This document shows, one piece after another, positions 41,663 to 55,804 of a DNA stretch of 64,000 bases. Numbering within the stretch: the first letter of the stretch is position 1; each line of letters opens with the position of its first letter. The notes below the pieces were generated by a model. That model searched no databases. It saw nothing but the letters and a program-made list of their open reading frames with translations, and was not told the origin of the DNA. The DNA is from Cruorifilaria tuberocauda (Eukaryota; Nematoda; Chromadorea; Rhabditida; Onchocercidae): the NCBI GenBank assembly GCA_013365365.1, contig JABVXU010000274.1, forward strand, positions 1 to 64,000, in the 5' to 3' direction. The position numbers and the translations under genes are program-made.

Positions 41663-42923
41663 TCTGTTCCATCAATTAGTTAGCATCAAAATAGTTAATA
41701 TAATATAAAGCTGAAGTTTAATAATAGTGCAAGCATTCGTTATGTGATCATTCGTTATGTCATTGATGCTTAATTTAAAGACAGTTATAATTTATGTTTT
41801 AGCTATCACTGAGTAACAAAACAAATAATTCTTTGGAACATGGAGCATCATCAAACAACAAGGCAGACGGGAAATCGATTATAACAATGAATGAGATCTT
41901 TATCACTATGCGAAACCGATTAGGACAGATAACATTTGAAATAATAAATTGAGTAATTGAGTAATCAGTTAATTTTGTTTTGTTTTAAATTGATTAAAAT
42001 TAATGCTGTCATTTAGATCAAATAATAATTCCTCATTTTATAGCAGTCAGTATTTTCACAATGTTTTTCTTACATATTTAAGATTAAAAATAATTAAATT
42101 AAATGGTAATTTATAAGGGTTCTTGACATCATTATTTAAAATACTGGCAAAGTTTTCAAATTAGTGACTTTCTTTTTGGAATTTTTTGCAGTTTTATGAT
42201 CAAAGTAAATTGTTGTCTGATGAGATAACTAAATAACATGAAGAGAAATGTTATGTAGCTGTTATAATCATTACAGTTTATCAGCATTTTTTGTTTTTTT
42301 CACTCCTAATTTCAAAATCACAGTTTTAATTTTCTGTCCTTCTACTGTATTTTTCTTTTTTTTTTTAATTACAGTGAGATTTGTGGAGAAATTCAGTTAA
42401 TTTCTTCTTTTTCCTCTTTTGTCTACAAAGCACATACACATTCTATATCGAGTCATCCAGTCTACGTTGAAAAATCTTTAAATTCATTCGAAATGGTACG
42501 ATTAAAAAAAGAAATGAATGTGAATGGATTGTTTAGCTGATCTTAAGAGGATCTTTCATGAAAGGATGAAGATCTCGTGGTCAGCAAATGCTTTTCAGAA
42601 ATTTTCTTATGTTTTTTATTTCTTTTTCTTTTTTTAATTCGCTTTAAATCTTAAAGAGGATAATTTAAAAGAAAAAAAATTCTTCAGATATATTTCCTGT
42701 CTATGCTACTTTATAAAGATATCATGAAAATGCTATACGGAATGATAATTAAATGAAGTATTGAAATTTCATTTTTTCAAATGAACGAGATTGTGGGACG
42801 TATGGAAACTCATTTTCAGAAAGCCTTTCTTTATCTTTCCTTTTATCATAACACCATGAAGGAATTCCATAAGCATAGAGAACTTGTGATAAGGACATCT
42901 TTTTGAACTTTCTCCTTCACCGT

Positions 42924-43271
<348 letters not shown>

Positions 43272-43451
43272 ATACACATCTACAGACAGACATAGAAAAG
43301 TACTGAGACATATTTTGTCTGCTTCTTTTTCTCTTCTCATTGTACTTTTTGTCAATTTCGTCATTAAATCGTCGAAATTTCTTCCTTCCTTGTTCAGTTA
43401 GAAGTATTTAAGTGGAAAAATATGCAATGTTTCCTCATCTCGCATATTTCC

Positions 43452-43468
43452 CTCTCTCTCTCTCTCTC
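43452..43468. repeat. Short TC microsatellite
   Basis: A short run of about eight TC units lies between the CA repeat and the first coding exon of the next gene. It may form part of its upstream region. Confidence 0.8.
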
Positions 43469-43815
43469 CCCCAACTACTTTCCCTTTCTTCTTGTGAATG
43501 CTTCCCCTTTTGTTCATTTTAAATATTTTCATTCATTTCTTTGTGGTAATCCATTCACTAATCGATCATATCATTATTCATTATGCTATTGAACAAGAAA
43601 AAACAACTGTTCTCGTTTGAATACTCTCTGTTTTTCCATTATTGGCTATCAAACACTGATGTTAATCGCATGCGAAAGATTCGAAATTTCAAATTTATAA
43701 TGTTGAAAAGAGAGGAAAAGTGAAACATTGGGGAGAAAATTTCTTTTTTCGAAAGAAATTATAAATTTTGCATTTATTATTTGTTTTCAGGGAAGAGTCG
43801 AAATAAGCGGTTAGC

Positions 43816-46800
43816 ATGACAGGTGGAAGTCTCGACAGTCAAACTTTCGAATCACCCCATTTTGAGATCAATAATCGTAAGGGCTCGGGAACAGCAACTA
43901 CGGGTGCAAGGATATTACCAAATTATACTAGTAAAAGTGGTTCTTCGGTTAGAGCCGCAAAAACGTTAGGCTGGTACTTAACTGATGAATTGTTTCTAAG
44001 GAACAACGTCGCGCAACAGAATAAAGAAAGGAAGGAAATTGAATCGGAGAGTAAGTTAATTCTCTACCAAGAATTCTTACTTTAACTTTGTGAAAATGCG
44101 ATGATATGCTTTGGGATTTCACTCATATTAATTAGTGATTCATAAAAACTAATTATCCTCCACTACTTATTTGGTTCTCTTTTTAATTTATTATCATGTT
44201 TAGAAATTTAGTGGAGGGAATTTTAAGCAGTCATATTAATTTTTAAAAAATTTCATAATGATCGATTTTGAAACCATCTTATTATTTGGTATCATTTTCC
44301 ATGCACCTGTACACCAGATTTATTCTAAGTTTAGCATCTATTGGAGAATGAAATTAAAATGAGAAAAAATTTTGTAATACATCAGTAAACCAATAATGAA
44401 CTGCGCTACTAATGAACGAAAAAGGCAAGTGGTATTGACTTCCTGAAGTAAATTTAATAGCAAATTCATTTTTCGAAATGATTTTTACAGTTAATGGCCG
44501 TTTTAGCAAAGAGTTATAGAAGTGGTGCGAAATTTTTTTTATGGACTGTATTTTATCATTCTCTAAAACGCTGAGTACGTAACTTCACATTCAGTTTTTT
44601 GAGAACTGATAGAGCAAGTCCGGAGAAATTTTTCATCGAAAAAAGTCGATACTTTTTTAATGTTTAGCGCCACTTCGTTCTACTATGTCTCTTTTTGTTT
44701 GTTTAAAATTCATAATATAAATATTACCTCAAATGAGTGTATTAGAACTCATCTTTCAAAACTATTATGCTGTTTTGCGCTGTTCTACTTCTGTCTTCGA
44801 GAAAGCATTTGGTGGTAAATTACTGACTATCATTCTCAGCATTCATCCATGTTTACATGTATCTATAATCTTCACATAATGAGAGTATTCATAGTTTCCT
44901 TGCAGTTTATAGTTTAAAAATCTTTCATCTCATTATATATGAGCAATATCAGCCATCATTTGATCAGAAATGATAAGATTTATGATTTCATAATTAACAA
45001 TTTAGAATATTCATAGATTTCATTTATTAAAACTAAAAGGAACACTGTAGTTAAATTTGAACTGAAATGTTTTCATAACATTTCAGAGACAATGATATTA
45101 GATTTAGAGAAATTAGCTTCAAAATAGAGCATTCCTTTCATCATACATTTGAATGACTTTTTACAATAATAAAGGACTTAATTAAGTTGGAATTGTCACT
45201 AAACAAATTGATGTGTAGCATTTGCTGATATTCATTATGCATTCTGCTTGCATATATTTCTGTTTATCGACTTATTAATTACATAGGTAACATTATTCAT
45301 TTTATTTGCAGTTGCAGTTTTACAAAATGTTTTTTAAATAACAAAATGTCTATCTTTCTTTCTTTCAAATCTTTCTGTCCTTTCGATTTGCGTGTCGTAT
45401 TATCATCGAATAGTTTCGGAAAAAATGTTTATGTAATAAAGCTGTTTATCTGTTTTTCGAATAACTGGTTTGTTGTTTTTTATTTGATGATTTTTCGCTT
45501 CTATCTTTGCCATCCTTTCGTTTATCAAACTTTGATAGCTATATTTCTTGCCTCTATCAAAATTGTATTATTTTACCTAATTAATTCACATTATTCCACT
45601 CTTCTCAAGTTCCTTGACTAGTTTAATTCAGCCTTTTTTAAAACGTATTTTAATTTTAATTTTAATTTTTTAATGTGATGATTCACTTTTAGTTATTTTC
45701 AATGTTTCCTTTATCGAAATAATTAAAACAAATTTCTCATAGTATTTCTCATTGTTTCCAGTGAATCGAATAATTTTCCATGGCAATAAAAAGGTAAATT
45801 GGTCTATTTTAGTTCTATCAAATAAAAAAATTAGTTTCAAAATTAGATACTTAATTTTCCTGAACAAATGAAATTTTTAGAGTGGTCGAAAAGAATTATG
45901 TGCTAATTTTTTGTGATGAGATTGTTAGGTCAACTTGAAGAACATTGTAATTTATGGTGGGAATTTAAAGTTCAAGGTAGGTAGTGGTGTTATGCTTTGG
46001 ATATTTTTGTGCATTTTTTTCGCACTGTTTACTTTTGTTAAATCTGTTTTCCTCGAAAGAATGATTCGTTTAAGCTTGGACATTATTTTCATTTATTTTT
46101 CGCTTTCTATTTCATTCACATCTCTTTCAACTCTTCTAAATTGTTGCTAACTATTGGAAGCTACTAAATTTCGTTGTTTTTGGTTCCATTAGCTTTAATA
46201 GTGCACTGTCTCAGTGATAAGACGAGACAGACGGAATGGAATTGTATTATTTCAAAATTAATTTTCGGATGTTCAGTTTATCTTCTTTACATTCCTTTGT
46301 TTTTTTTGCTCTTTAATTCATCTTCGTTTATTCTCTTTGGATGAGATTGCACAGCTTGCTCAACAGGAAGAAGAGATTTAGATAAATTTCAATAATGTTT
46401 TTTCTACGCCTCAAGTTTCATTGCATTCTTTTTTCTTGATTTTTAAGAATTGATTTCTTCAGAAGATCTCAATTCAACATTTAATTTCAGTTTCATCAGA
46501 AGCCATGCACATCATCTTTGCTTCATATCCATTTAGCAATGATTCAATTTGTTCCAAAAAAAATTAAAAAATGAATCTAAGAATTAAAATTATTTATCAT
46601 GCATAATGTGATATTTTTGTTGTGATTTATCATAAGAATTAATCAAAATTTTAGTTCTTTTCTGAGATAAAATTGAATTGATAAGATTATTTCATCCATG
46701 AATATTTTATCACATGCAAACTTGTAAAAATAATTAAAAAAATGCTAACAGTTTTGGGAATATTCGTATTAAAGTTTCTAGTATCAGCAAAACTTCTTTT

Positions 46801-49800
46801 CAAAAAAATCAAAACTGTATTTTTTTAATGAACTGTGTCTTAAGTTTGAATTGATAATTTCTCAGAATATGACAATTTAAAAAATATTGAGTTTGATGTA
46901 ATGATATAATGGATAATAAATACTGCCGTAATTGAAGCAACTTCAATTTTTTAGATTAAAGTATTGTCATGAGCTGTGATTTACCTTACTATCTTGTTCA
47001 TCAGTTTTCTTCATTTTAACTAAACTATTATAATTGATAGTGCTGTTGATTTTATAATATTTATGAACTTATATATTTACTGTGCGTCACCTTACTGCTG
47101 TTGCCAGTGATGGTAATAGTGATGATAATGATTGTGATTAGAGTGTTGGTTGTATTACTTATGATGGCGCTACTTAAAGCATTGGCATTGAACGACTTTT
47201 TCTCAAACCGCGCTGATTCATCCAATTTTCTCGTATCTCTCCATCGTTTTCAAAAATATTTTCAACTTGAAAAGGATAGGCTGTTTCATTTTCAAGAAAA
47301 TGTTCTAAAATCACAAAAAGCATTATTGTAATTTTTATTTCCTTCAGAAATATTGTACTAATGTTTGCGAGTTATTCATTGGAAATCGATATTATTTGTA
47401 AACTGTTCAACAGTTTCTTTGATACTTTTCATGTCTTTGATACAATTCTGAGGTTTATGATTTTAAAAGTAATATTTAAAGAAGAAAATTCAAATGATTT
47501 CTTTTGTGATTTCTTTAGTAAAGTATCTTCATTCCTTTTTCATTTTCCAATTTCCCCTCTCGACCTCTTCATTCTCCCTGTCATTTCTCCCCCACCTTCT
47601 CATTCCATAAAATGTAACATTCTTCACTTCATCTAAGACCTATTCATAATTACTTAAAAGTATTAGACATGAGCAATTTTTCTTTTCTTCCTTATCCTTC
47701 TGGAAATAATCTTGCAACCTTCACAATATATTTCAGGTAGTAAAACTTCTTTGAATGTTCTATTATCACCAATTTCATCCAAATGTTTTTTAAAATGTTT
47801 TATTGCCAAACATATGTAGAATGTTTACAGTCTTAAATACCGTTATAAACAAATAAATTAATTAAAGCAAATAATTAAAAGATATTTTTATACCTTTAAT
47901 TGTTGAAAGAAGTTATGAGTATGTGGAGATTTTCATTTGCGTTATTTTTTTCTAATGAAGTATAGACCAGATAGTAATAAATTTTTTATTTTTTAATGTA
48001 TTTTAATGAGATACTTCTATACGATTTCTTCCTGGATACTTTATGTTAAATGAAAAGTTAAGTAATGTTTTCTGTGTGAGGATAAAAAATCTTTGATTTC
48101 TACTATTTATTTTCGTTTTATTTTTTAAATTTCTCACCAGTATTTCGAATTCGAGTAACAAATTCTTCGGTTAAGATGAGTTCGTAGAGCTTTTATATAT
48201 CCACATTGAAATGTTTTCATGTAATTGGAAGAAGATAACCAATTTCAATTAATTTTCGGTTAATTCGGAATCATTTCAATTTTCGATGTTTCATTAAAGA
48301 TAATTCATAGCTTCATGAAAAAGAAACAGTATTTATATATTAACACATATTCGAGTCGAAAATAAGAGAAGATGAAGTAAAATTTCCGTTTTGTTATGAA
48401 AAAGGAAATGTTGAGGGAATTAAGCTTTTCTTCTCAACTAAAAGGAGATAGATGTCTGTTTTACGGTGAATTTCTTTAAAAAATTCTTTTCCATCTTAAT
48501 TTCACTAAGCTTCTTCAAATTTCATTCATCATTTTATTCGTAACTTTGATGATTTTTATTAAAAATTAGTGCCGTTTTAATAAAATTTTTTCAACTAAGG
48601 TAATTCATTTCTCCATACACTGTAATTGAGTATTACAAAATTGAATTGTGTTTGCTTGGAAAAGAGTAGAAATCTTTGAGTAATATTATGTAGATCGATA
48701 AATTCAGAAAATTTACTCAGTGGTTGGAGGAACTATAAAACTGATATGATAGAGTATTCTGAAGCCTTGGATTTCCTATTTTTATTATAATCTGAATTTA
48801 AGTTTTATTACGAAGTAACTAAAAATTAGTATAAGTGCAGTATACTTTCATCTTTTTAAACATCCACTAAATGTAAATTTTTGCAAAGTAACGATTGCAA
48901 AATAATGTTTATAGATATTTAACACTTTTTTGCATGATTTATGTTTTTCGGTTTCTTTAAATTCTTTTTCTTCCGCTAATGGGCATTTTAAGTGTATTTT
49001 TTGGTGTTGATTATGTGGTGAAATTTGATCTTTCGTTTGATATCGAGAAATTAAACTTTAATAACTTGTCATTATACATGTTAAGTGCTACGTAGTTATA
49101 GCTTCATCACCATCTTCGCCACCGCAGACTACAGTAGCAACTGAGACAGAAGAAATAATGCATCAACATGAAGCATCAAAAAGTCTAGGCAACACACAAG
49201 GTCGGAATTTACAATCACAGCAGAATGGTAACAGTAATGATGATATGGCAACACTTGCACATGGAACAATGGACGATGATCGGAGACGAAAACGTTTTCG
49301 TCAACGTATCAACAAGAAGAGTTCAAGTGCTAATGCTGCAAGCATTAGTGGTTGTCGAACGGCTGAAAAGTTAGATACAAATAGTATGTATTACTTCAGT
49401 ATTTTTATATGCTCGTAGTAACTTATCCTTTGTGTTTATAGATTTATTTTGCTAAAAAAATTTGAAAAAGTTAAGATTTTTCTTAAATTTTTGATGTGTG
49501 ATGAACAATATTAATTTACAGTCTTTTGTAAAATTTACAGTACTTTGCCAGTTTTAATAAATAGAAATTAAATTAGCGTAGGATTTTCTGACAAATTAGA
49601 GCAAATATTCGTATTGTTGCACTTCAATGTGGAATTTATAAAGAAAATCGGCTGAATGTAAGGTTTTTTACAGACCAACTGATACAGCAAGAACAAAAGC
49701 AGCAGGAAACAACGACTACGAATGGAAAAGTATTGAAAACATTGAATGATTTCAAGGATGCTTATTGGTTCGACAATTTCCATTGTTTAGTTTTCGTTCT

Positions 49801-52133
49801 TCGTGTTGAATTAATATGTATTTCTTTATTCGATTCATGTTTCAGGTATTATGATCCAAAAACTGATGGTTTCTATTATGATTCAAAAGGTTCCCGTGGT
49901 TGGCGTCGACGAAATCCTGCTCATGACAAGAAACAACCTCCCGACAGAGTTATTTTTTCATTTGTTATAAAATTCTTGATTTTTTTCTCGAAAAGTTTAG
50001 TTTCACATCATAGGAAAAACTATCTAATTGAATTGATTTAAAAATATAGTAAATGCTAACTTCTAGGATGGATTATCATGCTTGTGGGCTAATCCAAATC
50101 TAGTTCCGTATGGTGGAGGTGATCCATATGGCTATCAGTATAACAGTATTGGTCATTTTTCCTCTCACATTCAGTAAGTTTCTTTTTTTTTTTGGATTTT
50201 TAATTCCTATTCTTAATATAACTAATCGGAACAGCATTATTAGACATTCTTCAACTAACACCAAATCAGAAAATTTTTCAAATATAACAAGTATCATACA
50301 AAAGAAACATAAATAAGATTTTTCCAGATATTATGATCCGGAAACTGATGGATACTATTTTGAAATGCCTTCCGTTGATGGCTGGAAGAAGCGACAATCA
50401 CATCCCATTAGCAGCACCGTTGTGCCATCATTAACAGGTTACGGCAGCAGTCGAATGGTAGTGAATCCGAATGCACTCCCTGCAGTGTCGCAGCCAAACG
50501 TTATCGATGCAGTGGATGTACCACGAACATCTTACGGTGCTGCTTTAGCTCGAGGACAACTGCCACCGTGTACTGTTAAAACCAGTAATGCTGTTACGAG
50601 TACTTCCACAAATGTTAGTTGGTTTATACTTTTCTTCTAAATCGTATTTTTAAATTAAGAATTGTTCACCTGTTCTGTGCATCCAAGTTTGCTTTACATT
50701 TACTAAAATAAAGCTGTTTTATAGATGAATGGAGGAGTATTGAAGGACGCTTTTTCGAGTGCTGAGTTATCGTTTTCAGCGCTCCCATCGAATGATGATT
50801 TTGACGCTGCATCTTCAGTGGTATCTATTTACATCTCAAATTGAAAGTTTCCAAAACATTTCAATATATATTGCTAGTTGAATTATATTTAACCCAAAAT
50901 TTTTAATTTTTTAAAGATTGTGAATCTATTAGAATTCATAGTTGGTTCAGTAATTTCGCTGGTAAAAAAGTGATGTGGGAAACCGTATTAGTATCATGGT
51001 TTTTTGCATAAATTGAAAATCTAATTAATCGAGAAATATTTCTTGATGTAAGTTAATCTTGGACAAGTCTCTTCGCCTTTTATATTTATCGTATGCATAA
51101 TGTCGTAGATGTTATTTGACAAAGCATCAGCCGAGTGGGATAAGAAAGAGAATAACCAAGGAAGTTGCAATATACAAAAGCCTTTTTCGTATGCAGACAT
51201 CGTCGCTTCACCATGTGATACTAGTACAATCGCTAATGTTGATGATATCGAAAACAATCCTCCTCCTCCTCAGCAGATTATTGTTAGTTTCTTTTTTCTT
51301 ATCTTTTATTTATCGTTTTTTCAATTGCATTCAAATTTGTATTTATTATATGAGTGTTTTTTATATGTTAGTTTAATTCCATCTCTGAATTCATTATTCT
51401 TATCCTTAACTGAAATTAATAAAGATTTTTATAGGACACTCACTATAAACGACCAGGAACATTAGAATTGCACAGTTTTGCAGAAGATAATGATGTTGAT
51501 AGAACAGCAAATGAACATGACATAAAACGGTCTGGACTGACCAACTTTAATGCAGATAAATTTATTGCCGACCTTCCATTCAAGTAAATTTTTTTATTTA
51601 AATTGAGTAAAGTTAGCCATATCATAGCGAAGAATTTAGAAGAACACAAGCAATCTTTTATAAAAATATCAAGTTGGAGCACTTTTATGAATAATTTCAG
51701 TAGCACGGATCGAATACTGCGAGATTTGGCAGCTCTGAAAACACCATGTTCTGCACCATTTTGCAATGTGGATTCTCCTCACTCATCAACATCTATCATG
51801 AAAGAGCTCTGTCAACCACTGGGAATACAAAAACAGGAAACCTACAGTGCTATGTTAGCTTTATCCAAGTTACTTAAATTTTACGCCATGAGTTCTTCTG
51901 TTCTCTATTTGATTCACATTTTTTGAACATCATGTATAGTTTCATTCAATATATTTACATAAGTATTACATTTCAGTTGCGATATGGAAATAGTTCTGAG
52001 TCAGATTTTAAATTGTGCTGACGAAAAGGAATGGATACCAGAGAGAGCTTCTGCAGGAACATCAAAATTGAATTTTTGGCGTAATTCTGGATTAGTTGCT
52101 GGAGTCGCCGGTGTTTCTTGTGACAATGCATAA
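43816..52133 (+). CDS. Unidentified low-complexity protein with two YYDP-TDG repeats and a UBA-like end
   Basis: Eleven exons join in phase to 616 residues: 43816-44050, 49102-49383, 49674-49767, 49846-49948, 50067-50173, 50328-50613, 50725-50820, 51109-51282, 51435-51583, 51701-51868 and 51977-52133. I do not recognise the protein. The first 200 residues are Ser/Thr/Gln-rich with a basic patch (RRRKRFRQR). Residues near 205-227 read [19 protein letters not shown], and near 275-297 a second copy reads [19 protein letters not shown]; both start a coding exon. A proline-run segment (PPPPQQ) and a [10 protein letters not shown] motif follow. Near 543-578, ELCQPLGI...ALS...[10 protein letters not shown] resembles a UBA-type ubiquitin-binding helix bundle. 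There is no signal peptide or membrane segment. The first intron spans 5.05 kb. A soluble regulatory or RNA-associated protein is a guess. Confidence 0.8.
44051..49101 (+). other. Large first coding intron of the YYDP-repeat gene
   Basis: This 5.05-kb intron has a donor AGAGTAAGT and an acceptor TTATAG. Most other introns here are below 500 bases. I found no phase-compatible extra exon inside, and the Ile/Val/Met-rich open frame near 47101-47331 looks like chance. A long first intron often carries regulatory elements, but none is identifiable by eye. Confidence 0.6.
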
Positions 52134-53889
52134 AGAATGGTGTAGAAGATAAAACGATTGCCACAGAAATTTTGTTGTTTCAAAATTAAAAGATTATCAT
52201 TAGTTCTAGGTTTTTAAAAAGGTTTTTCAGTTGAAGTCGTAGTAATCTCTTTGAAATCATAATTTTTATTGCTTAAAAACAATTCGTAATTTTTTAAGCG
52301 AAATCTCCCTTTTTTTAGGCGTGAAATTTGATTGTTTTACTAACGATAGAGTATCATCCGTATACTCATTCATTTTTTGTTTTTGCTTTTAGTGTTTTTT
52401 GCGTAAACATATTCCGTTTAGGTCTTTTTGAAATGATTGTCACCGTTTTCATATCTTTACATTTGTTTATGTTTATGCGAATTTTAGGGAAAATAGGCGA
52501 TATATTTTTTCTTCTTGCATTTTTTCTTTTTCTTTTCTTTCACTTCAAAGCTCTCATTTTTTCTATGAAATTTTGTTGAACTAATTTTTATCATGCATTA
52601 CTAAGTTCAGATCTAATTTTTTCTACGTTTACGTTTTCGGAACTGTTATCTGTATTGATTGATATAGATTTTTGGATTTTCGAAGATTTTATATCTATAT
52701 TCTTTAGATTTACTTAGGCCAGTTGTATGCTACTTTTTTCTTTTTCGAATGTACAATATGCTTTTTCAGTTCATATTATCTCTGTTCCTAAATCCACTTC
52801 TACCTATCTACCACTTATAACAAATCCTTCACTTTTCTGTTATATTATACATTTTTCTTAGTTCGTTAGCATTAATGCCATTAGGCTTTTCGTCTTAGTT
52901 TTATGTCTTAATCTAGATTTTTCTTACGTTTAATATGTTATGAAATATTAATGTCAAAGAGAAATTGTGCGCAATTACAGAAGAAGGTAACCCTCAAAGA
53001 ATGGTTATTTTCTGTAATAATTAAGTCGTTTTGTTCTTGAAGGCATTTCCATAAAATACTTCGGACAGTGCAGTTTGTGTGCATTTATTTTCACTTGTTT
53101 CTGTTTCATTTCCATTCTCGTATATTCAAATTCTCCAAAATTTTAATTCTTTCATCTTTATTTCTTGTTTTACCATTCGGCATATACAACTTTTGCCATT
53201 CAGGTATTAAAAAAACTTAACATTCCACCCATTTTGGTTTAATATCTTTGCAGACAGCTGTGGATTCTTTGAAGTGGGTTTAATTTTTCCATCTTGTTGG
53301 AAAATGAAAGAAATTGGGATTCAAGAGTGCACATATTTTAATAGATCGGTGTAGCTGTGCTTCACAGTCTTTATTGAAATGTTTTTCCTCGTTAATTAGA
53401 TATATTCTTCAGGTTAACCTTTTACACGATTTGCGTGATCAGTTTCATTCTTCAGAAGAGATTTCTGAGTGCTTTCTGTTTTTCTAACTTTGATTAGCAT
53501 TTTTTTAAAGGATTTCAGAATACTTTGATTCTTCATGCCAATCTAAGATTACCCAAAAATCATTTAATTTTTTTACAAGAAGAGAATAAGTTTTTATGTA
53601 AATTTCCAAGGAGTTTTTATAAATTTCCAATAAAATTTCCCATGCATCAAAATCCATGTTTTTCCGAATGTAATTTTCTTTGTCCTGCAGTATTTTTGCG
53701 TGGACTATTTCATAACATTACAATGTGTATGTTACAAGAATGCATTATTTTTTTGCATTCTTCATTCAAATTATTGTTCGATAGATTCTTTTCATTTATT
53801 TCTTTTCCGCCTATCAGAAAACTCGCGCACGCTGCACATGAACGCATAAAACATCATTCCTTAATATATGTTGTTTTTTCTACTTATTC

Positions 53890-53929
53890 ATGAAATTTCA
53901 AATAGCTGATTTATGAAATTTCAAATAGC
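53890..53929. repeat. Direct repeat ATGAAATTTCAAATAGC, two copies
   Basis: Two identical 17-base copies are spaced 23 bases start to start. The origin is unknown. Confidence 0.85.
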
Positions 53930-54231
53930 CAATATGAAGAAGGGCAAAGACATCTCACGAAACATCGCCAGAAACGTTTAAGTCAGATTATTTGTTGCTC
54001 TTTAATTCGATCCGGACTGGAGTTATAAAATGTCTAGTGGTTAATAAGCAAATAGTTCAAAAGTTGAGGTATGAAGCTACAGACTTCAGGTTCAAGAGAT
54101 ACATGAGGACCCTAAAAGAGGATTGTTCAAAGAAAAATATAAGGATTAGTTAATTAGTGATGCGGATAATGGGGATGATTTTTTCCCAATCGAATAATTG
54201 CAATTTTTCGAAATATATGAGAAATAACTAG

Positions 54232-54257
54232 AATGACCACTAAAGAAAGTGGTCATT
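54232..54257. other. Ten-base-pair perfect hairpin
   Basis: AATGACCACT pairs with AGTGGTCATT around a six-base loop, followed by five T. It is about 660 bases upstream of the BRI3-like gene. No function is implied by the sequence alone. Confidence 0.7.
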
Positions 54258-54914
54258 TTTAATGTTAAATTGTCAGAATCTGAAAACTATTAGGCGAAAA
54301 TATTTTGCATTACATTTCCGGACATATATCATGTTCTACACCTAATTAATTATTCGTTACCACTTTGACAAAAAAATGTACATTACCTACGGGAAAATAA
54401 CGAAGATTGCTACTTTTGACCCTATCAGTGTTGTATAGACAATATAATTCTGAATATCGATCATTGCTTACGAGTTAATTTCCTTCTTTTATTGACCTTT
54501 CCCAATTTTTCTCTCCGGATTTTTTTAAAAAAAAGGAAAGGAAGGTCTGTCTGAAAGTGATTCTTTTTCCTTTATTTCTTTTTATATAGATTGCAAGCAT
54601 TTATTCAATTTTGTCCTCACATGAAGTAAATTAATTCAGATTAAGTTTTTGAAAAAAAAAGGAATAGTTTTATCGAGTTATCGATGAGATAACAATATTC
54701 TTCACGAAATGTCAGTATAATTGTTAAACTTTCATGTTATTAAGCATTTTAAATTTGTTATACAATTAAATTCCAATCTTTGAATGTTAATTGATTTTTT
54801 ATTTGACACTAACACTCAACTGCAATTAATATTTATAAAAATGATTGGAAAATGCTTGTATAGGGATTATATACATGATAATAATATAATGTAGATATTT
54901 AATATTTACAGAGA

Positions 54915-55804
54915 ATGAACGACAATATATCATCACCTTTATCACCATCACCACCACCACCACCATACACTTCTCCTCTATTAAATGATGAAATCAAATT
55001 AACAAACTTCCCAAAATCCCATCGTTACCCGCAATCATTAGATTTGTTCCAACAATCACAAAATCCATTATCACAATGTTCACGATCTGGCATCCATTCA
55101 TCAATACCAATTGAACCGATTATTATGCCAATTGTGATGCCACAAGGTAACAACCATTTCTTTCACTGAATATTTGAAAATTTTTTCCTTAAAATAACAT
55201 CCAAAATCGAAGTAATCCGCAATATGTTTAAATCAATTTACCTTCTTTTTTCTTTTTTTTGCTATTCACTTTGGTGAACTTTTTAGCAACATCATATCCC
55301 TATCAACAACAATCAGTATCTGATAAGCCAGTAAATGTTATGATCAATGCTAATAGTAAGGCTGAAGAAAATAGTTTTGCAAGAGATTATAGAATATGTA
55401 ACTTTTGCAAACGTGGAATAATGAAAAAGAAGAAGTATATGGCTATTTTTATTTTTGTTCAATTTAATATGTTAGCTGAGAAAAAAATAATTTGCGACTA
55501 TTTCTAGCTTTATCCATAATATATAATGAAGTTTTGTGAAATTTATTCAAATTACTTTTTTGTACAATTATCGTATGCATCGATCATCGATTTTTTTGTC
55601 TATATACGCTGGTTTCAATTGTTCTGAAGAACTGTTCTGACTATTATATTTTCTAGGGATTGGCTAAGGGTCATAGCAATTGTACTCTTAAGTATGCTCT
55701 GTCCACCCTTTTCACTTCTATGCTGCTTTTTCCTATGCACTCGTCTCGTCTACTATGGCCAGTGTTCTGCTTGTCATCGTATTTCAAAAAAAGAACACAG
55801 GTAA
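54915..55804 (+). CDS. BRI3-like small membrane protein with paired CxxC motifs
   Basis: Exons 54915-55146, 55287-55434 and 55657-55804 encode 175 residues. Residues 1-75 are Pro/Ser-rich with a polyproline run near the start (PSPPPPPY), as in the BRI3 and LITAF families, where PPxY motifs bind ubiquitin ligases. A CNFC motif at 115-118 is followed by a hydrophobic stretch from about 130 (VIAIVLLSMLCPPFSLLCCFF) and a second CSAC at 163-166. The spacing and the PPF...CCF core fit the BRI3 arrangement CxxC-x2-G...FPFGFICCF...CxxC. Such proteins sit in lysosomal or endosomal membranes with the cysteines binding zinc. The frame stops right after exon 3 at 55802-55804, but the strong donor CACAG/GTAAGA could instead join to 56309-56513, replacing the end with 68 unrelated residues. 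An acceptor-like AG is three bases before the ATG. Confidence 0.75.

Larger units (their letters stand above)
52134..54911. other. Intergenic region with short repeats
   Basis: No gene is supported. It contains a 17-base direct repeat at 53890-53906 and 53913-53929 and a perfect ten-pair hairpin at 54232-54257. The longest open frame, 53525-53893, starts at ATT and lacks any known domain. Confidence 0.5.

Noticed and set aside
47101..47331. Hydrophobic frame ([14 protein letters not shown]...) in the 5-kb intron
   Set aside because: It is a translation of GTGATGATAATG-type low-complexity sequence with no splice sites in phase.
53525..53893. 122-codon frame in the intergenic region
   Set aside because: It starts at ATT, is Phe- and His-rich and has no recognisable motif or codon pattern.
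54061..54120. TTCAAGAGATAC near a tRNA-like block
   Set aside because: No cloverleaf with acceptor and anticodon stems could be drawn around it.
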